A stretch of 64,000 nt of DNA from Agromyces aurantiacus (lineage in GTDB: Bacteria; Actinomycetota; Actinomycetes; Actinomycetales; Microbacteriaceae), in the NCBI RefSeq assembly GCF_016907355.1, contig NZ_JAFBBW010000001.1, positions 1,798,001 to 1,862,000 on the forward strand. Direction: 5' to 3'. Below the pieces are notes generated by a model. That model searched no databases. It worked only from the letters and a program-made list of their open reading frames with translations, and was not told the DNA's origin. A program made the translations under genes and the position numbers. Positions 41,207 through 50,502 of this stretch are shown here, piece after piece (the first letter of the stretch is position 1; each line of letters opens with the position of its first letter).

Positions 41207-42013
41207 ATGGCCGCATCCGACGCCGAGACCGTCCGCATCGAGCCGCTCGCCGAGCCCGCTGGCCCGCGTCGCCGCACGTCGGGCGGCACGCGAACGCTCA
41301 TCGTCGTCGGCATGGTCCTCGTGGTGCTCGCCGGGCTGGTCCTCCTGACCGAGACGGTGGGCCGCAGCATCGCCGAGCGCAACATCGCCGCCTCGATCGA
41401 GCAGGGCCTGCCCGAGGGGGTCGAGGGTCAGGTCGACGTCCAGATCCACGGCGTCTCCGCGCTGTGGCAGGTGCTCAGGGGCAGCATGGACGAGATCGTG
41501 GCCACCGCGCCCGAGCTCGACGTGCACGGCGTCCCGGTCGACGTGACCGTGACCGCGCACGGCGTGCCGCGCGCCCAGGGCGGCGACGTCGCCCGCGCCG
41601 AGGTCGTGGCGAGCGTCGACGAGGCCGCGATCGACGCCATCGCCGAGTCGCAGGGCGTGCCCGGCGGGCTCGAGCTGGGCGACGGCACGGTCGCGTACAG
41701 CGACGAGGTCGAGTTCCTCGGCATCCCGATCGGCTTCACGATCACCGCCGAGCCCGAGGCGGCCGGCGACCGCGTGCTGCTCACCCCGGTCGGCGCCGAC
41801 ATCCGCGCCGGCGGCGGCAGCATCGACGCCTCCGGGCTGGTCGACCGGCTGCTCGGCGGCGACCCGCTGCCCATCTGCGTCGCCGACCGGCTGCCCGAGG
41901 GCGTCGAGGTGTCCGGGCTCGACGTCACGACCGACGGCGCGACCGTCCGGCTCGAGGCGACCGACGTGCCCCTCGCCGAGGAGACGCTCGCCACCACGGG
42001 CACCTGCGACTGA
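41207..42013 (+). CDS. DUF2993-type membrane-anchored protein
   Basis: A 268-aa protein with one N-terminal membrane anchor (TLIVVGMVLVVLAGLVLLTETVG, about 29-51) and an extracytoplasmic domain matching the actinobacterial DUF2993 (LmeA-like) pattern: RNIAASIEQGLPEGVEGQVDVQIHGVSALWQVLRGSMDEIVATAPEL and DGTVAYSDEVEFLGIPIGFTITAEPEA. In mycobacteria a relative, LmeA, affects lipomannan elongation; that role is not shown here. ATG 41207 is 8 nt after TAACCT, so it may have its own leaderless promoter. It sits between argS and lysA. Confidence 0.8.
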   Translation: MAASDAETVRIEPLAEPAGPRRRTSGGTRTLIVVGMVLVVLAGLVLLTETVGRSIAERNIAASIEQGLPEGVEGQVDVQIHGVSALWQVLRGSMDEIVATAPELDVHGVPVDVTVTAHGVPRAQGGDVARAEVVASVDEAAIDAIAESQGVPGGLELGDGTVAYSDEVEFLGIPIGFTITAEPEAAGDRVLLTPVGADIRAGGGSIDASGLVDRLLGGDPLPICVADRLPEGVEVSGLDVTTDGATVRLEATDVPLAEETLATTGTCD

Positions 42014-42068
42014 GTCATCCGCGCGTCATCGGCGCGTCCGTCGATTCGGCCCGCGCGGTCGCGCTCGG

Positions 42069-42181
42069 TAGACTCGCCGGGTACCGCCCCACAAGGGCGG
42101 CCCGCACCGAGGCTTCAGGAACCGATCCGGGTTCGCTCGCCGTCCGAGTGATCCGTCGTTCCATCGTCCCGTGAGGTTCCC
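42069..42181 (+). promoter_or_regulatory. Promoter and leader of the lysA-hom-thrC-thrB operon
   Basis: TAGACT (42069-42074) is a likely -10. The roughly 100-nt leader starts with a hairpin CCGCCC-cacaa-GGGCGG (42084-42100), and GTGAGG stands just before the GTG start. No lysine riboswitch is recognisable, and no leader frame rich in Lys or Thr codons is seen. Confidence 0.4.
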
Positions 42182-43597
42182 GTGTCATCCAGCGCACCCG
42201 TCCCCGTGCGTCCGGGCGCGCCCGACGACGCGAACGCGCTCGCGCCGCACGTGTGGCCCGAAGGTGCGCACCGCGACGCGGCCGGTCGGCTCGTGGTCGG
42301 CGGGCTCGACGCCGCCGCGCTCGCCGCCCGCTTCGGAACGCCGCTCTACGTCGTCGACGAGCGCGTCGCCCGCGCCCGCGCGGTCCGAGTCCGATCGGCG
42401 TTCGAGTCCGCCGCGGCCTCGATCGGTACCACGGCGACCGTCTACTACGCCGGCAAGGCGTTCCTCTCCGGCGCGATCGTGCGATGGATGAGCGCCGAGG
42501 GCCTCTCCATCGACGTGGCGACCGGCGGCGAGCTCGCCGTCGCGCTCGCCGCGGGCGCCGATCCCGCTCGCATCGGCTTCCACGGCAACAACAAGTCGGT
42601 CCGCGAGATCGACCGCGCGGTCGACGCCGGCGTCGGGACGATCATCCTCGACAGCGAGATCGAGGTCGGGCGCGTGGCCGAGGCCGCCGCCCGCGCCCGC
42701 CGCGTCCAGCGCGTGCGACTGCGCGTGAACTCCGGCGTGCACGCGTCGACCCACGACTTCCTGGCCACCGCGCACGAGGACCAGAAGTTCGGCGTGCCGC
42801 TGGCCGACGCGGTCCGCGTAGTGCGCGACATCCGCTCGCGCCCGTCGCTCGACTTCGTGGGCCTGCACTGCCACATCGGCTCGCAGATCTTCGACGCGGC
42901 CGGGTTCGCGGAGTCGGCCGAGCGGCTGCTCGCCGTGCACGCCGAGCTCGCGGCATCCGCACCCGTGCCCGAGCTGAACCTCGGCGGCGGGTTCGGCATC
43001 GCCTACACCGAGGCCGACGACCCCCGGCCCATCGAGGTCATCGCCGACGGCATCGCGACCGCCGTTGCCGACGCGTGCCGCCGCCAGGGCGTGCCCGTGC
43101 CGAGGCTCGCGTTCGAACCCGGGCGATCGATCATCGGGCCGGCTGGCATCACGCTTTACACCGTCGGCACCGTCAAGGCCGTGCCGACCGACGACGGATG
43201 GCGCCACTACGTCTCGGTCGACGGCGGCATGAGCGACAACATCCGCACCGCGCTGTACGGCGCGCAGTACACCGTGCGCCTCGCCTCGCGCGTCTCCGAG
43301 GCGCCGCCCGCCCTCGTGCGCGTCGTCGGCAAGCACTGCGAGTCGGGCGACATCGTCGTCGACCACGGCTGGCTCCCGCACGACGTCGCCCCCGGCGACC
43401 TCCTCGCGGTCGCCGCGACCGGTGCGTACTGCTGGTCGCTCGCCTCGAACTACAACCACGTGCCCCGACCGCCGGTCGTGGCCGTGTCCGACGGCGTCGC
43501 GTGCGTGATCGTGCGCGGCGAGACCGAGGAGGACCTCCTCGCCCGCGACGCCTCGCTCGACGACCACGACGATGACGCACGGGGAGCCACCGCATGA
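42182..43597 (+). CDS. lysA: Diaminopimelate decarboxylase
   Basis: A 471-aa fold III PLP enzyme that converts meso-diaminopimelate to lysine. Motifs are TPLYVVDERVARARAVRV, the PLP-Lys in VYYAGKAFLSGAI, GFHGNNKSVREI, GLHCHIGSQI, LNLGGGFGIAYTEAD, EPGRSIIGPAG, and the substrate/dimer motifs GKHCESGDIV and GAYCWSLASNYNH. GTG 42182 is preceded by GTGAGG. hom starts on its stop (ATGA), so lysine and threonine branches are in one operon. Confidence 0.97.
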   Translation: MSSSAPVPVRPGAPDDANALAPHVWPEGAHRDAAGRLVVGGLDAAALAARFGTPLYVVDERVARARAVRVRSAFESAAASIGTTATVYYAGKAFLSGAIVRWMSAEGLSIDVATGGELAVALAAGADPARIGFHGNNKSVREIDRAVDAGVGTIILDSEIEVGRVAEAAARARRVQRVRLRVNSGVHASTHDFLATAHEDQKFGVPLADAVRVVRDIRSRPSLDFVGLHCHIGSQIFDAAGFAESAERLLAVHAELAASAPVPELNLGGGFGIAYTEADDPRPIEVIADGIATAVADACRRQGVPVPRLAFEPGRSIIGPAGITLYTVGTVKAVPTDDGWRHYVSVDGGMSDNIRTALYGAQYTVRLASRVSEAPPALVRVVGKHCESGDIVVDHGWLPHDVAPGDLLAVAATGAYCWSLASNYNHVPRPPVVAVSDGVACVIVRGETEEDLLARDASLDDHDDDARGATA

Positions 43598-44904
43598 TCG
43601 AATACCGCTCCATCCGGGTCGCCCTGCTCGGGGCCGGCTCCGTCGGCTCGCAGGTCGCCCGGCTCCTGCTCGAGCACGGCGACGAGCTCGCCAACCGCAT
43701 CGGCGCCCGCCTCGAGCTGGCCGGCATCGCGGTGCGCGACCTCGACGCGCGACGCGACGTCGACCTGCCGCGCGAACTGCTCACGACCGATGCCGAGTCG
43801 CTCATCCTGGGCGCCGACATCGTGATCGAGCTCATGGGCGGCCTCGAGCCCGCTCGCACCCTCGTGCTGAAGGCCATCGCCTCCGGCGCCGACGTCGTGA
43901 CGGGCAACAAGGCGCTCCTGGCCACGCACGGCCCCGAGCTCTTCGCGGCGGCGCAGCAGGTCGGCGCGCAGCTCTCCTACGAGGCGGCCGTCGGCGGCGC
44001 CATCCCGATCATCCGACCCCTCCGCGACAGCCTCGCCGGCGACCGCATCGAGCGGATCCTCGGCATCGTCAACGGCACCACGAACTTCATCCTCGACCGC
44101 ATGGACACCACCGGCGCCTCGCTCGAGGACGCGCTCGCGACCGCGACCGAGCTCGGCTACGCCGAGGCCGACCCGACGGCCGACATCGGCGGCTACGACG
44201 CCGCGCAGAAGGCCGCGATCCTCGCGAGCCTCGCGTTCCACACGAGCGTGCCCGTCGAGGCCGTGCACCGCGAGGGCATCACCGGCGTCACCGCGGCGCA
44301 GGTCGAGTCGGCCAAGCGCGCGGGCTACGTCGTGAAGCTGCTCGCCATCTGCGAGCGCCTGACCGACCCCGAGACGGGGGAGGAGGGCGTCTCCGCGCGG
44401 GTCTACCCGGCGATGGTGCACCGCAGCCACCCGCTCGCCGCCGTGCACGGCGCCAACAACGCGGTGTTCGTCGAGGCGGCCGCGGCCGGCCCGCTCATGT
44501 TCTACGGCGCGGGCGCGGGCGGCGTGCAGACCGCCTCGGCCGTGCTCGGCGACCTCGTCGCGATCGCACGCCGGCACGTGCTCGGCGGTCCCGGCACCGC
44601 CGAGTCCACGCACGCCGAGCTCCCGGTGCTCGACATCGGACGGATCACGACGCGCTACGCCATCACGATCGAGGCCGCCGACGAACCCGGCGTCCTCGCG
44701 ACCATCGCGCACGTCTTCGCCGACCACGGGGTCAGCGTCGGCGAGCTCGAGCAGACCATCAACGACGAGACGGGGCGGGCTACGCTGGTGATCGGCACCC
44801 ACGAGGCGCGTGAGTCCGCGCTCGCCGAGACGGTGCGCGCACTCGCCGACAGCCCCGTCGTGACCTCCGTCGCATCAGTCATCCGAGTCGAAGGAGCAGA
44901 GTGA
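43594..44904 (+). CDS. hom: Homoserine dehydrogenase
   Basis: A 436-aa NAD(P)-dependent enzyme that reduces aspartate semialdehyde to homoserine. The nucleotide-binding N-terminus is VALLGAGSVGSQVARLLLEH; catalytic segments are VVTGNKALLATHG, YEAAVGGAIPIIRPL and NGTTNFILDRMDTTGASLEDALATATELGYAEADPTADIGGYDAAQK. A C-terminal ACT domain (about 355-430: YAITIEAADEPGVLATIAHVFADHGVSVGELEQTI) points to feedback inhibition by threonine. It overlaps lysA and thrC by 4 bp each. Confidence 0.97.
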   Translation: MIEYRSIRVALLGAGSVGSQVARLLLEHGDELANRIGARLELAGIAVRDLDARRDVDLPRELLTTDAESLILGADIVIELMGGLEPARTLVLKAIASGADVVTGNKALLATHGPELFAAAQQVGAQLSYEAAVGGAIPIIRPLRDSLAGDRIERILGIVNGTTNFILDRMDTTGASLEDALATATELGYAEADPTADIGGYDAAQKAAILASLAFHTSVPVEAVHREGITGVTAAQVESAKRAGYVVKLLAICERLTDPETGEEGVSARVYPAMVHRSHPLAAVHGANNAVFVEAAAAGPLMFYGAGAGGVQTASAVLGDLVAIARRHVLGGPGTAESTHAELPVLDIGRITTRYAITIEAADEPGVLATIAHVFADHGVSVGELEQTINDETGRATLVIGTHEARESALAETVRALADSPVVTSVASVIRVEGAE

Positions 44905-45998
44905 ACCAGCAGGCAACGAAGGCGCCGTCCCGGCAGTGGCGCGGCGTCATCCGCGAGTACGCCGACCGGCTCGACGTGACGGATGCCACGCCCGTCGTGA
45001 CCCTCGGCGAAGGCGGCACGCCGCTGCTTCCCGCACCCGCACTCTCGCGGCGCACCGGCGCCGACGTGTGGGTGAAGTTCGAGGGCATGAACCCCACGGG
45101 CTCGTTCAAGGACCGCGGCATGACCATGGCCGTCACCAAGGCGGTCGAGCGCGGCGCCGAGGTCGTCATCTGCGCCTCCACGGGCAACACGTCCGCGTCG
45201 GCGGCGGCGTACGCCACGCACGCGGGCATCACGGCCGCCGTGCTCGTGCCCGAGGGCAAGATCGCCATGGGCAAGCTCAGCCAGGCCATCGCGCACGACG
45301 CCCGCCTCATCCAGATCCAGGGCAACTTCGACGACTGCCTCGACATCGCGCGCGACCTCGCCGAGAACTACCCCGTGCACCTGGTCAACTCGGTCAACAA
45401 CGACCGCATCGAGGGCCAGAAGACCGCGGCGTTCGAAGTCGTCGAGGTCCTCGGCGACGCACCCGACTTCCACTTCATCCCGGTCGGCAACGCCGGCAAC
45501 TACACCGCCTACACGCGCGGCTACCGCGAGGACATCGCCGCGGGCAACGCCACGCGCCTGCCGCGGATGTTCGGCTTCCAGGCCGCCGGCTCGGCGCCGC
45601 TCGTGCGCGGCGAGGTCGTCCGGCACCCCGAGACCATCGCGAGCGCCATCCGGATCGGCAACCCGGCGTCGTGGCACCTCGCGCTCGAGGCGCGCGACCT
45701 GACCGACGGGTACTTCGGCGCCATCGAGGACGACAAGATCCTCGAGGCCCAGCGCATCCTCTCGGCCGAGGTCGGCATCTTCGTCGAGCCCGCTTCGGCG
45801 ATCAGCGTCGCGGGCCTGCTGGAGCGCTCGGCCGCCGGCCAGGTGCCCAAGGGCGCGCGCGTGGTGCTCACGGTCACCGGCCACGGGCTCAAGGACCCGC
45901 AGTGGGCGCTCCGCCTGCCCGACGGCTCCGAGGTGCAGCCGACGGTCGTCCCCGCCGACGTGGCGCACGTCGCCGAGGTGCTGGGGCTCGGCTCATGA
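44901..45998 (+). CDS. thrC: Threonine synthase
   Basis: A 365-aa fold II PLP enzyme that makes threonine from O-phosphohomoserine. The PLP-Lys motif is NPTGSFKDRGMTMAV (Lys near 68). Others are CASTGNTSASAAAYATHAG, GNFDDCLDIARDLAENYPVHLVNSVNNDRIEGQKT, the phosphate loop PVGNAGNYTAYTRGYRE and VEPASAISVAGLLE. The size fits the short prokaryotic form. GTG 44901 overlaps the hom stop and thrB overlaps its own stop, so the operon is translationally chained. Confidence 0.97.
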   Translation: MNQQATKAPSRQWRGVIREYADRLDVTDATPVVTLGEGGTPLLPAPALSRRTGADVWVKFEGMNPTGSFKDRGMTMAVTKAVERGAEVVICASTGNTSASAAAYATHAGITAAVLVPEGKIAMGKLSQAIAHDARLIQIQGNFDDCLDIARDLAENYPVHLVNSVNNDRIEGQKTAAFEVVEVLGDAPDFHFIPVGNAGNYTAYTRGYREDIAAGNATRLPRMFGFQAAGSAPLVRGEVVRHPETIASAIRIGNPASWHLALEARDLTDGYFGAIEDDKILEAQRILSAEVGIFVEPASAISVAGLLERSAAGQVPKGARVVLTVTGHGLKDPQWALRLPDGSEVQPTVVPADVAHVAEVLGLGS

Positions 45999-46957
45999 GC
46001 GCGGCGGCCGCCGAGGCGGCCACGGCGTCGGCGCCCTCGCTCACCGGACGCCGCGTGCACGTGAAGGTGCCCGCGACGTCGGCCAACCTCGGCCCCGGCT
46101 TCGACACGCTCGGCCTCGCGCTCGCCAAGTACGACGAGCTCGACGTCGAGGTCATCCCCGAGGGCCTCGAGATCGAGGTGCACGGCGTCGGCGAGGGCGA
46201 GGTGCCGCTCGACGAGTCCCACCTCGTGGTGCGCGCCATCGCGCACGCGTTCGCGCACCACGGCCTCGAGCGGCCGCCGCTGCGGCTCGTCGCGCACAAC
46301 GCGATCCCGCACGGCCGCGGGCTCGGCTCGTCGGGCGCGGCCATCGTCGCCGGCGTCATGGCGGCGAAGGGGCTGCTCGAGCCCGAGATCGAGATCTCGC
46401 CCGACGAGCTGCTCGAGCTCGCCACCGAGCTCGAGGGGCATCCCGACAACGTCGCGCCGGCCCTCTTCGGCGGCCTCACGATCGCATGGGTCACGCCCGA
46501 GGGGCCGCGCCACAAGAAGCTCATGGTCCACCGCGGGGTGTCGCCGCTCGTCCTCGTGCCCGAGCACGAGATGTCGACGGCGCTCGCGCGGAGCCTGCAG
46601 CCCAGCTCGGTGCCGCACGCCGACGCCGTGTTCAACGTCTCGCGCTCGGCACTGCTGGTCGCCGCGCTCATCCAGAGCCCCGAGCTGCTGCTCGCCGCGA
46701 CGGAGGACAAGCTGCACCAGAACTACCGCGCCGAGGCGATGCCCGAGACCGACCGCCTGATCCGCGTGCTCCGCGCGGCCGGGCACCCAGCCGTCGTGTC
46801 CGGCGCCGGTCCGTCGATCCTCGTGCTCGCGAGCGATCCGAGCGAGCGGGCCGACGCCATCCGTCTGGTCGAGGAGTCCGCCGACACCGCCTGGCAGGCG
46901 CTGCCGCTCGCGGTCGACTTCCTCGGCGCCACCGTCCAGCCCGTCAACGCGGGCTGA
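45995..46957 (+). CDS. thrB: Homoserine kinase
   Basis: A 320-aa GHMP-family kinase that phosphorylates homoserine. It has the substrate/ATP segments VKVPATSANLGPGFDTLGLALAKYDEL, the glycine-rich ATP loop NAIPHGRGLGSSGAAIVAGV, EGHPDNVAPALFGGLTI and VVSGAGPSILVLAS. ATG 45995 overlaps the thrC stop (ATGA). It is the last gene of the lysA-hom-thrC-thrB run; a hairpin and a fresh promoter follow before rho. Confidence 0.97.
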   Translation: MSAAAAEAATASAPSLTGRRVHVKVPATSANLGPGFDTLGLALAKYDELDVEVIPEGLEIEVHGVGEGEVPLDESHLVVRAIAHAFAHHGLERPPLRLVAHNAIPHGRGLGSSGAAIVAGVMAAKGLLEPEIEISPDELLELATELEGHPDNVAPALFGGLTIAWVTPEGPRHKKLMVHRGVSPLVLVPEHEMSTALARSLQPSSVPHADAVFNVSRSALLVAALIQSPELLLAATEDKLHQNYRAEAMPETDRLIRVLRAAGHPAVVSGAGPSILVLASDPSERADAIRLVEESADTAWQALPLAVDFLGATVQPVNAG

Positions 46958-46980
46958 GGCCGGGCCGTCATCCCGCTCCC

Positions 46981-46996
46981 CGCCGCCAGCGCGGCG
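46981..46996 (+). terminator. Weak hairpin after thrB
   Basis: CGCCGC-cagc-GCGGCG forms a 6-bp stem with a tetraloop 24 bp after the thrB stop. There is no U-tract. Confidence 0.35.
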
Positions 46997-47029
46997 TGGC
47001 GCGTGGCGGGAGGGCCCTCGCCCGAGTGC

Positions 47030-47208
47030 TAGACTGGTCGCGCACCCGGCCGGTGCAGCGTTCGCGCCCCAGCCGCATCGTGCGATTCCCGGCATTTCAT
47101 GCTTTCGCCCACCGCGCAGGTCTGCGCCCCGTGCGCAGCACCTCAACGTGCGCGACCCAGCTCTCCTCGGCCAACCCCATGCCTGGCGAGGGGAAAGGAC
47201 TGAACCCA
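47030..47208 (+). promoter_or_regulatory. rho promoter and long 5' leader
   Basis: TAGACT (47030-47035) is a likely -10, placing the rho mRNA start near 47042 and giving a 5' leader of about 165 nt. A 34-codon upstream frame runs inside it. Long leaders are common for rho genes, which control their own transcription. Confidence 0.5.
47099..47203 (+). CDS. Possible 34-aa leader peptide upstream of rho
   Basis: An ATG-started frame begins MLSPTAQVCAPCAAPQRARP and stops 5 nt before the rho GTG. It is rich in Pro and has three Cys. No strong ribosome binding site precedes it. Position and size recall the 33-aa rhoL leader of E. coli, but the sequences are unrelated as far as I can judge. Translation is unproven. 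Confidence 0.3.
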   Translation: MLSPTAQVCAPCAAPQRARPSSPRPTPCLARGKD

Positions 47209-49422
47209 GTGACCAACGCAACCGACCACGCCGAGGGCGTGGCCAGCCGCGCCCGCCTGACCGCGATGAAGGTCGCCGAGCTCCAGGAGCTCGCCGCCTC
47301 GCTCGGCATCGCCGGCGCATCGAAGCGTCGAAAAGGAGAACTCGTGGAGCTGATCTCCACCCACGCCGACGGCTCCGCCACGCTCGAGCTCGACGAGGTC
47401 GTCGACGCCGCTGCGCCCGCCGAGGCCCTCGTGATCGAGGAGCCCGCAGCGCCCGCCGCCGAGGCGCCCGCCGCGACCGAGGCGCCCGCCGAGGCGGAGA
47501 CCGCCGAGGCGGAGACCGCCGTGGAGGAGCCGGTCGCCGCGCCGGTCGAGCCCGCCGCGGGCGCGCAGCCCGAGGCATCCGCCGACGCCGTGGCGGGCAC
47601 CGACGCCCCGGCCACGACGCAGCGCGAGCCGCTCCGTCGCGGACGCCAGCCGCGTCGCGCGACGAGCGCCACCACCGCGGCGCAGCACGCCAACGCGGGC
47701 CTCACGGGCATCGAGCTCGCGCCGGCCGCGTCCGGCGAGACCGCCGACGCGGCCCGCGAAGCCGCTCGTGCCGCGGTGCGCGAGGAACTCGCCGCCGCCA
47801 CGGGCGAGGCCCGTCCGGGCCAGCGAGCCGAGGCGGAGACCGCGACCGAGGCGGAGGCGGAGGGCGCCGCCGCCGAGCAGCCCGCGACCGAGCCGCGCCA
47901 GGGACGCAGCCGCAACCGCGGCCGTCGCGGCGGAGACCGCGGTGAGCGTGGCGAGGCCCAGAAGGCCGAGCAGGGCGGCGAGCGCCAGGGCGGACGACGC
48001 ACCGAGGAGCCGGCCGAGGCCGACCGCCAGGGCCAGGGCGAGCCCGACAAGGGCCGCCAGGAGCAGGGCGGCCGCGGCCAGCAGGCTCGCGGCGAGCAGG
48101 GTCGGGGCGAGCAGGGCCGGGGCGAGCAGGGCCGCGGCGAGCAGCCGCAGGCCGAGGGCGAGGGCGGCCGTCGCAACCGCTACCGCGACCGCAAGCGCCG
48201 CGGCCAGGGCGCGACCGACGAGATCGAGCCCGAGATCCTCGACGACGACGTCCTGATCCCGATCGCGGGCATCCTCGACGTGCTCGACAACTACGCCTTC
48301 GTGCGCACCACGGGCTACCTCCCCGGCCCGAGCGACGTCTACGTCTCGCTCGGCCAGGTGAAGAAGTACCACCTGCGCAAGGGCGATGCGGTCGTCGGCG
48401 CGATCAAGCAGCCGCGCGAGGGCGAGGGCAACAGCCGCCAGAAGTACAACGCGCTGGTCAAGATCGACTCGGTCAACGGCCAGACCGCCGAGGAGGCCGC
48501 CGCGCGCATCGAGTTCGGCAAGCTCACGCCGCTCTACCCGCAGGAGCGCCTGCGCATGGAGACCGAGCCCACCAAGCTCACCCAGCGCATCATCGACCTC
48601 ATCGCGCCGATCGGCAAGGGCCAGCGCGGCCTGATCGTCTCGCCGCCCAAGGCCGGCAAGACCATCGTGCTCCAGCAGATCGCGAACGCGATCGCCATCA
48701 ACAACCCCGAGGTCCACCTCATGGTCGTGCTCGTCGACGAGCGCCCCGAAGAGGTCACCGACATGCAGCGGACCGTGAAGGGCGAGGTCATCGCCTCGAC
48801 CTTCGACCGTCCGGCCGAGGACCACACCACGGTCGCCGAACTCGCGATCGAGCGCGCGAAGCGCCTCGTCGAGCTCGGCCACGACGTGGTCGTGCTCCTC
48901 GACTCGATCACGCGCCTCGGTCGCGCCTACAACCTCGCCGCACCGGCATCCGGTCGCGTGCTCTCGGGCGGTGTCGACGCGTCGGCGCTCTACCCGCCGA
49001 AGCGCTTCTTCGGCGCCGCGCGCAACATCGAGAACGGCGGGTCGCTCACGATCCTCGCCACGGCGCTCGTCGAGACCGGGTCGAAGATGGACGAGGTGAT
49101 CTTCGAGGAGTTCAAGGGCACCGGCAACTCCGAGCTGCGCCTGTCGCGCCAGCTCGCCGACAAGCGGATCTTCCCGGCGGTCGACGTCAACGCGTCGTCG
49201 ACGCGTCGCGAGGAGATGCTGCTCTCGCCCGACGAGGTCAAGATCACCTGGAAGCTCCGTCGCGCGCTCGCGGGGCTCGAGCCGCAGCAGGCCCTCGAGG
49301 CCGTGCTCGGGCGCCTCCGCGAGACGCAGTCGAACACTGAGTTCCTGCTGCTGATGCAGAAGGCCTCACCGGTCGGCGGCAACGGCAACGGGCACGGTCA
49401 CGACGCCGACCACCACCGCTGA
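47209..49422 (+). CDS. rho: Transcription termination factor Rho
   Basis: A 737-aa RNA helicase/ATPase, longer than E. coli Rho (419 aa). Residues about 10-55 form Rho_N (RARLTAMKVAELQELAASLGIAGASKRRKGELVELI). A roughly 290-residue low-complexity insert follows, first Ala/Glu/Pro-rich and then Arg/Gly/Glu/Gln-rich. The RNA-binding fold starts near 345 (IPIAGILDVLDNYAFVRTTGYLPG), and the ATPase has Walker A SPPKAGKTIVLQQIA (near 480), DSITRLGRAYNLA, the R-loop GGVDASALYPPKRFFGAARNIE and RIFPAVDVNASSTRREEM. GTG 47209 is preceded by AAAGGA. Actinobacterial Rho proteins commonly carry such an insert, which widens RNA binding. Confidence 0.96.
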   Translation: MTNATDHAEGVASRARLTAMKVAELQELAASLGIAGASKRRKGELVELISTHADGSATLELDEVVDAAAPAEALVIEEPAAPAAEAPAATEAPAEAETAEAETAVEEPVAAPVEPAAGAQPEASADAVAGTDAPATTQREPLRRGRQPRRATSATTAAQHANAGLTGIELAPAASGETADAAREAARAAVREELAAATGEARPGQRAEAETATEAEAEGAAAEQPATEPRQGRSRNRGRRGGDRGERGEAQKAEQGGERQGGRRTEEPAEADRQGQGEPDKGRQEQGGRGQQARGEQGRGEQGRGEQGRGEQPQAEGEGGRRNRYRDRKRRGQGATDEIEPEILDDDVLIPIAGILDVLDNYAFVRTTGYLPGPSDVYVSLGQVKKYHLRKGDAVVGAIKQPREGEGNSRQKYNALVKIDSVNGQTAEEAAARIEFGKLTPLYPQERLRMETEPTKLTQRIIDLIAPIGKGQRGLIVSPPKAGKTIVLQQIANAIAINNPEVHLMVVLVDERPEEVTDMQRTVKGEVIASTFDRPAEDHTTVAELAIERAKRLVELGHDVVVLLDSITRLGRAYNLAAPASGRVLSGGVDASALYPPKRFFGAARNIENGGSLTILATALVETGSKMDEVIFEEFKGTGNSELRLSRQLADKRIFPAVDVNASSTRREEMLLSPDEVKITWKLRRALAGLEPQQALEAVLGRLRETQSNTEFLLLMQKASPVGGNGNGHGHDADHHR
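48091..48144 (+). repeat. 15-bp tandem repeat encoding GRGEQ in rho
   Basis: GGCGAGCAGGGNCGG-like units repeat about 3.6 times in phase with the codons, encoding the run RGEQGRGEQGRGEQGRGEQ in the disordered insert. Confidence 0.85.
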
Positions 49423-49425
49423 TCG

Positions 49426-50502
49426 ATGTTCGAGTCCGTCCAGGCACTCATCGCCGAGCACGCGGCGCTCCAGGAGGAGCTGGCCGACCCGGCGCTGCAC
49501 GCCGACGCCGCGCGCGCGAAGCGCGTGAACCGTCGCTACGCGGAGCTCAGCCGGATCGTCGCGGCCGACACGGCCTGGCGGCAGGCGCAGGACGACCTCG
49601 ACGCGGCGCGTGAGCTCGCGAAGGAGGACGAAGCGTTCGCCGAGGAGGTGCCCGCCCTCGAGGCGCAGCTCGCGGAAGCGCAGGAGAAGCTGCGGCGCCT
49701 CCTGATCCCGCGCGATCCCGACGACGGCCGTGACGTGATCATGGAGATCAAGGGCGGCGAGGGCGGCGCCGAGAGCGCCCTGTTCGCGGCCGACCTGCTG
49801 CGCATGTACATCCAGTACGCGCAGTCGAAGGGCTGGAAGACCGAGCTGCTCGAGTCCGACGAGTCCGACCTCGGCGGGTACAAGAACGTGCAGGTCGCGA
49901 TCAAGTCGAACGCGACCGACCCGTCGCAGGGCGTCTGGGCGCACCTGAAGTACGAGGGCGGTGTGCACCGCGTGCAGCGCGTGCCGGTCACCGAGACGCA
50001 GGGCCGGATCCACACCTCCACGACGGGCGTGCTCGTCTTCCCGGAGGTCGACGAGCCGGAGGAGGTCGAGATCAACCAGAACGACCTCAAGATCGACGTG
50101 TACCGCTCCTCGGGCCCCGGCGGACAGTCCGTCAACACGACCGACTCGGCCGTGCGCATCACGCACGTGCCGACCGGCATCGTCGTGGCGATGCAGAACG
50201 AGAAGTCGCAGCTGCAGAACCGCGAGGCGGCCATGCGCGTGCTGCGCGCCCGGCTCCTCGCACGCCAGCAGGAGGAGCTCGCGGCGGCCGCGTCCGACGC
50301 GCGCAAGTCGCAGATCCGCACGATGGACCGCTCCGAGCGCATCCGCACGTACAACTTCCCCGAGAACCGGATCGCGGACCACCGGACCGGCTACAAGGCG
50401 TACAACCTCGACCAGGTCATGAACGGCGCGCTCGACCCGATCATCGAGTCGGCCGTCACCGCCGACGAGGAGGCGCGGCTCGCCGATCTCGGCGACCAGT
50501 GA
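49426..50502 (+). CDS. prfA: Peptide chain release factor 1
   Basis: A 358-aa class I release factor for UAA and UAG. The N-terminal coiled coil (about 1-95) is followed by the [24 protein letters not shown] segment. The codon-recognition region with the RF1-type PVT tripeptide is [19 protein letters not shown], and the catalytic GGQ is in [22 protein letters not shown] (near 231-233). The length matches the family. It begins 3 nt after rho, with no rpmE between them, and overlaps the GNAT gene (GTGA). Confidence 0.97.
   Translation: MFESVQALIAEHAALQEELADPALHADAARAKRVNRRYAELSRIVAADTAWRQAQDDLDAARELAKEDEAFAEEVPALEAQLAEAQEKLRRLLIPRDPDDGRDVIMEIKGGEGGAESALFAADLLRMYIQYAQSKGWKTELLESDESDLGGYKNVQVAIKSNATDPSQGVWAHLKYEGGVHRVQRVPVTETQGRIHTSTTGVLVFPEVDEPEEVEINQNDLKIDVYRSSGPGGQSVNTTDSAVRITHVPTGIVVAMQNEKSQLQNREAAMRVLRARLLARQQEELAAAASDARKSQIRTMDRSERIRTYNFPENRIADHRTGYKAYNLDQVMNGALDPIIESAVTADEEARLADLGDQ

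Noticed and set aside
42148..42174. GTG-started 8-codon leader peptide before lysA
   Set aside because: Too short, no ribosome binding site and no Lys or Thr codons; chance occurrence is likely.
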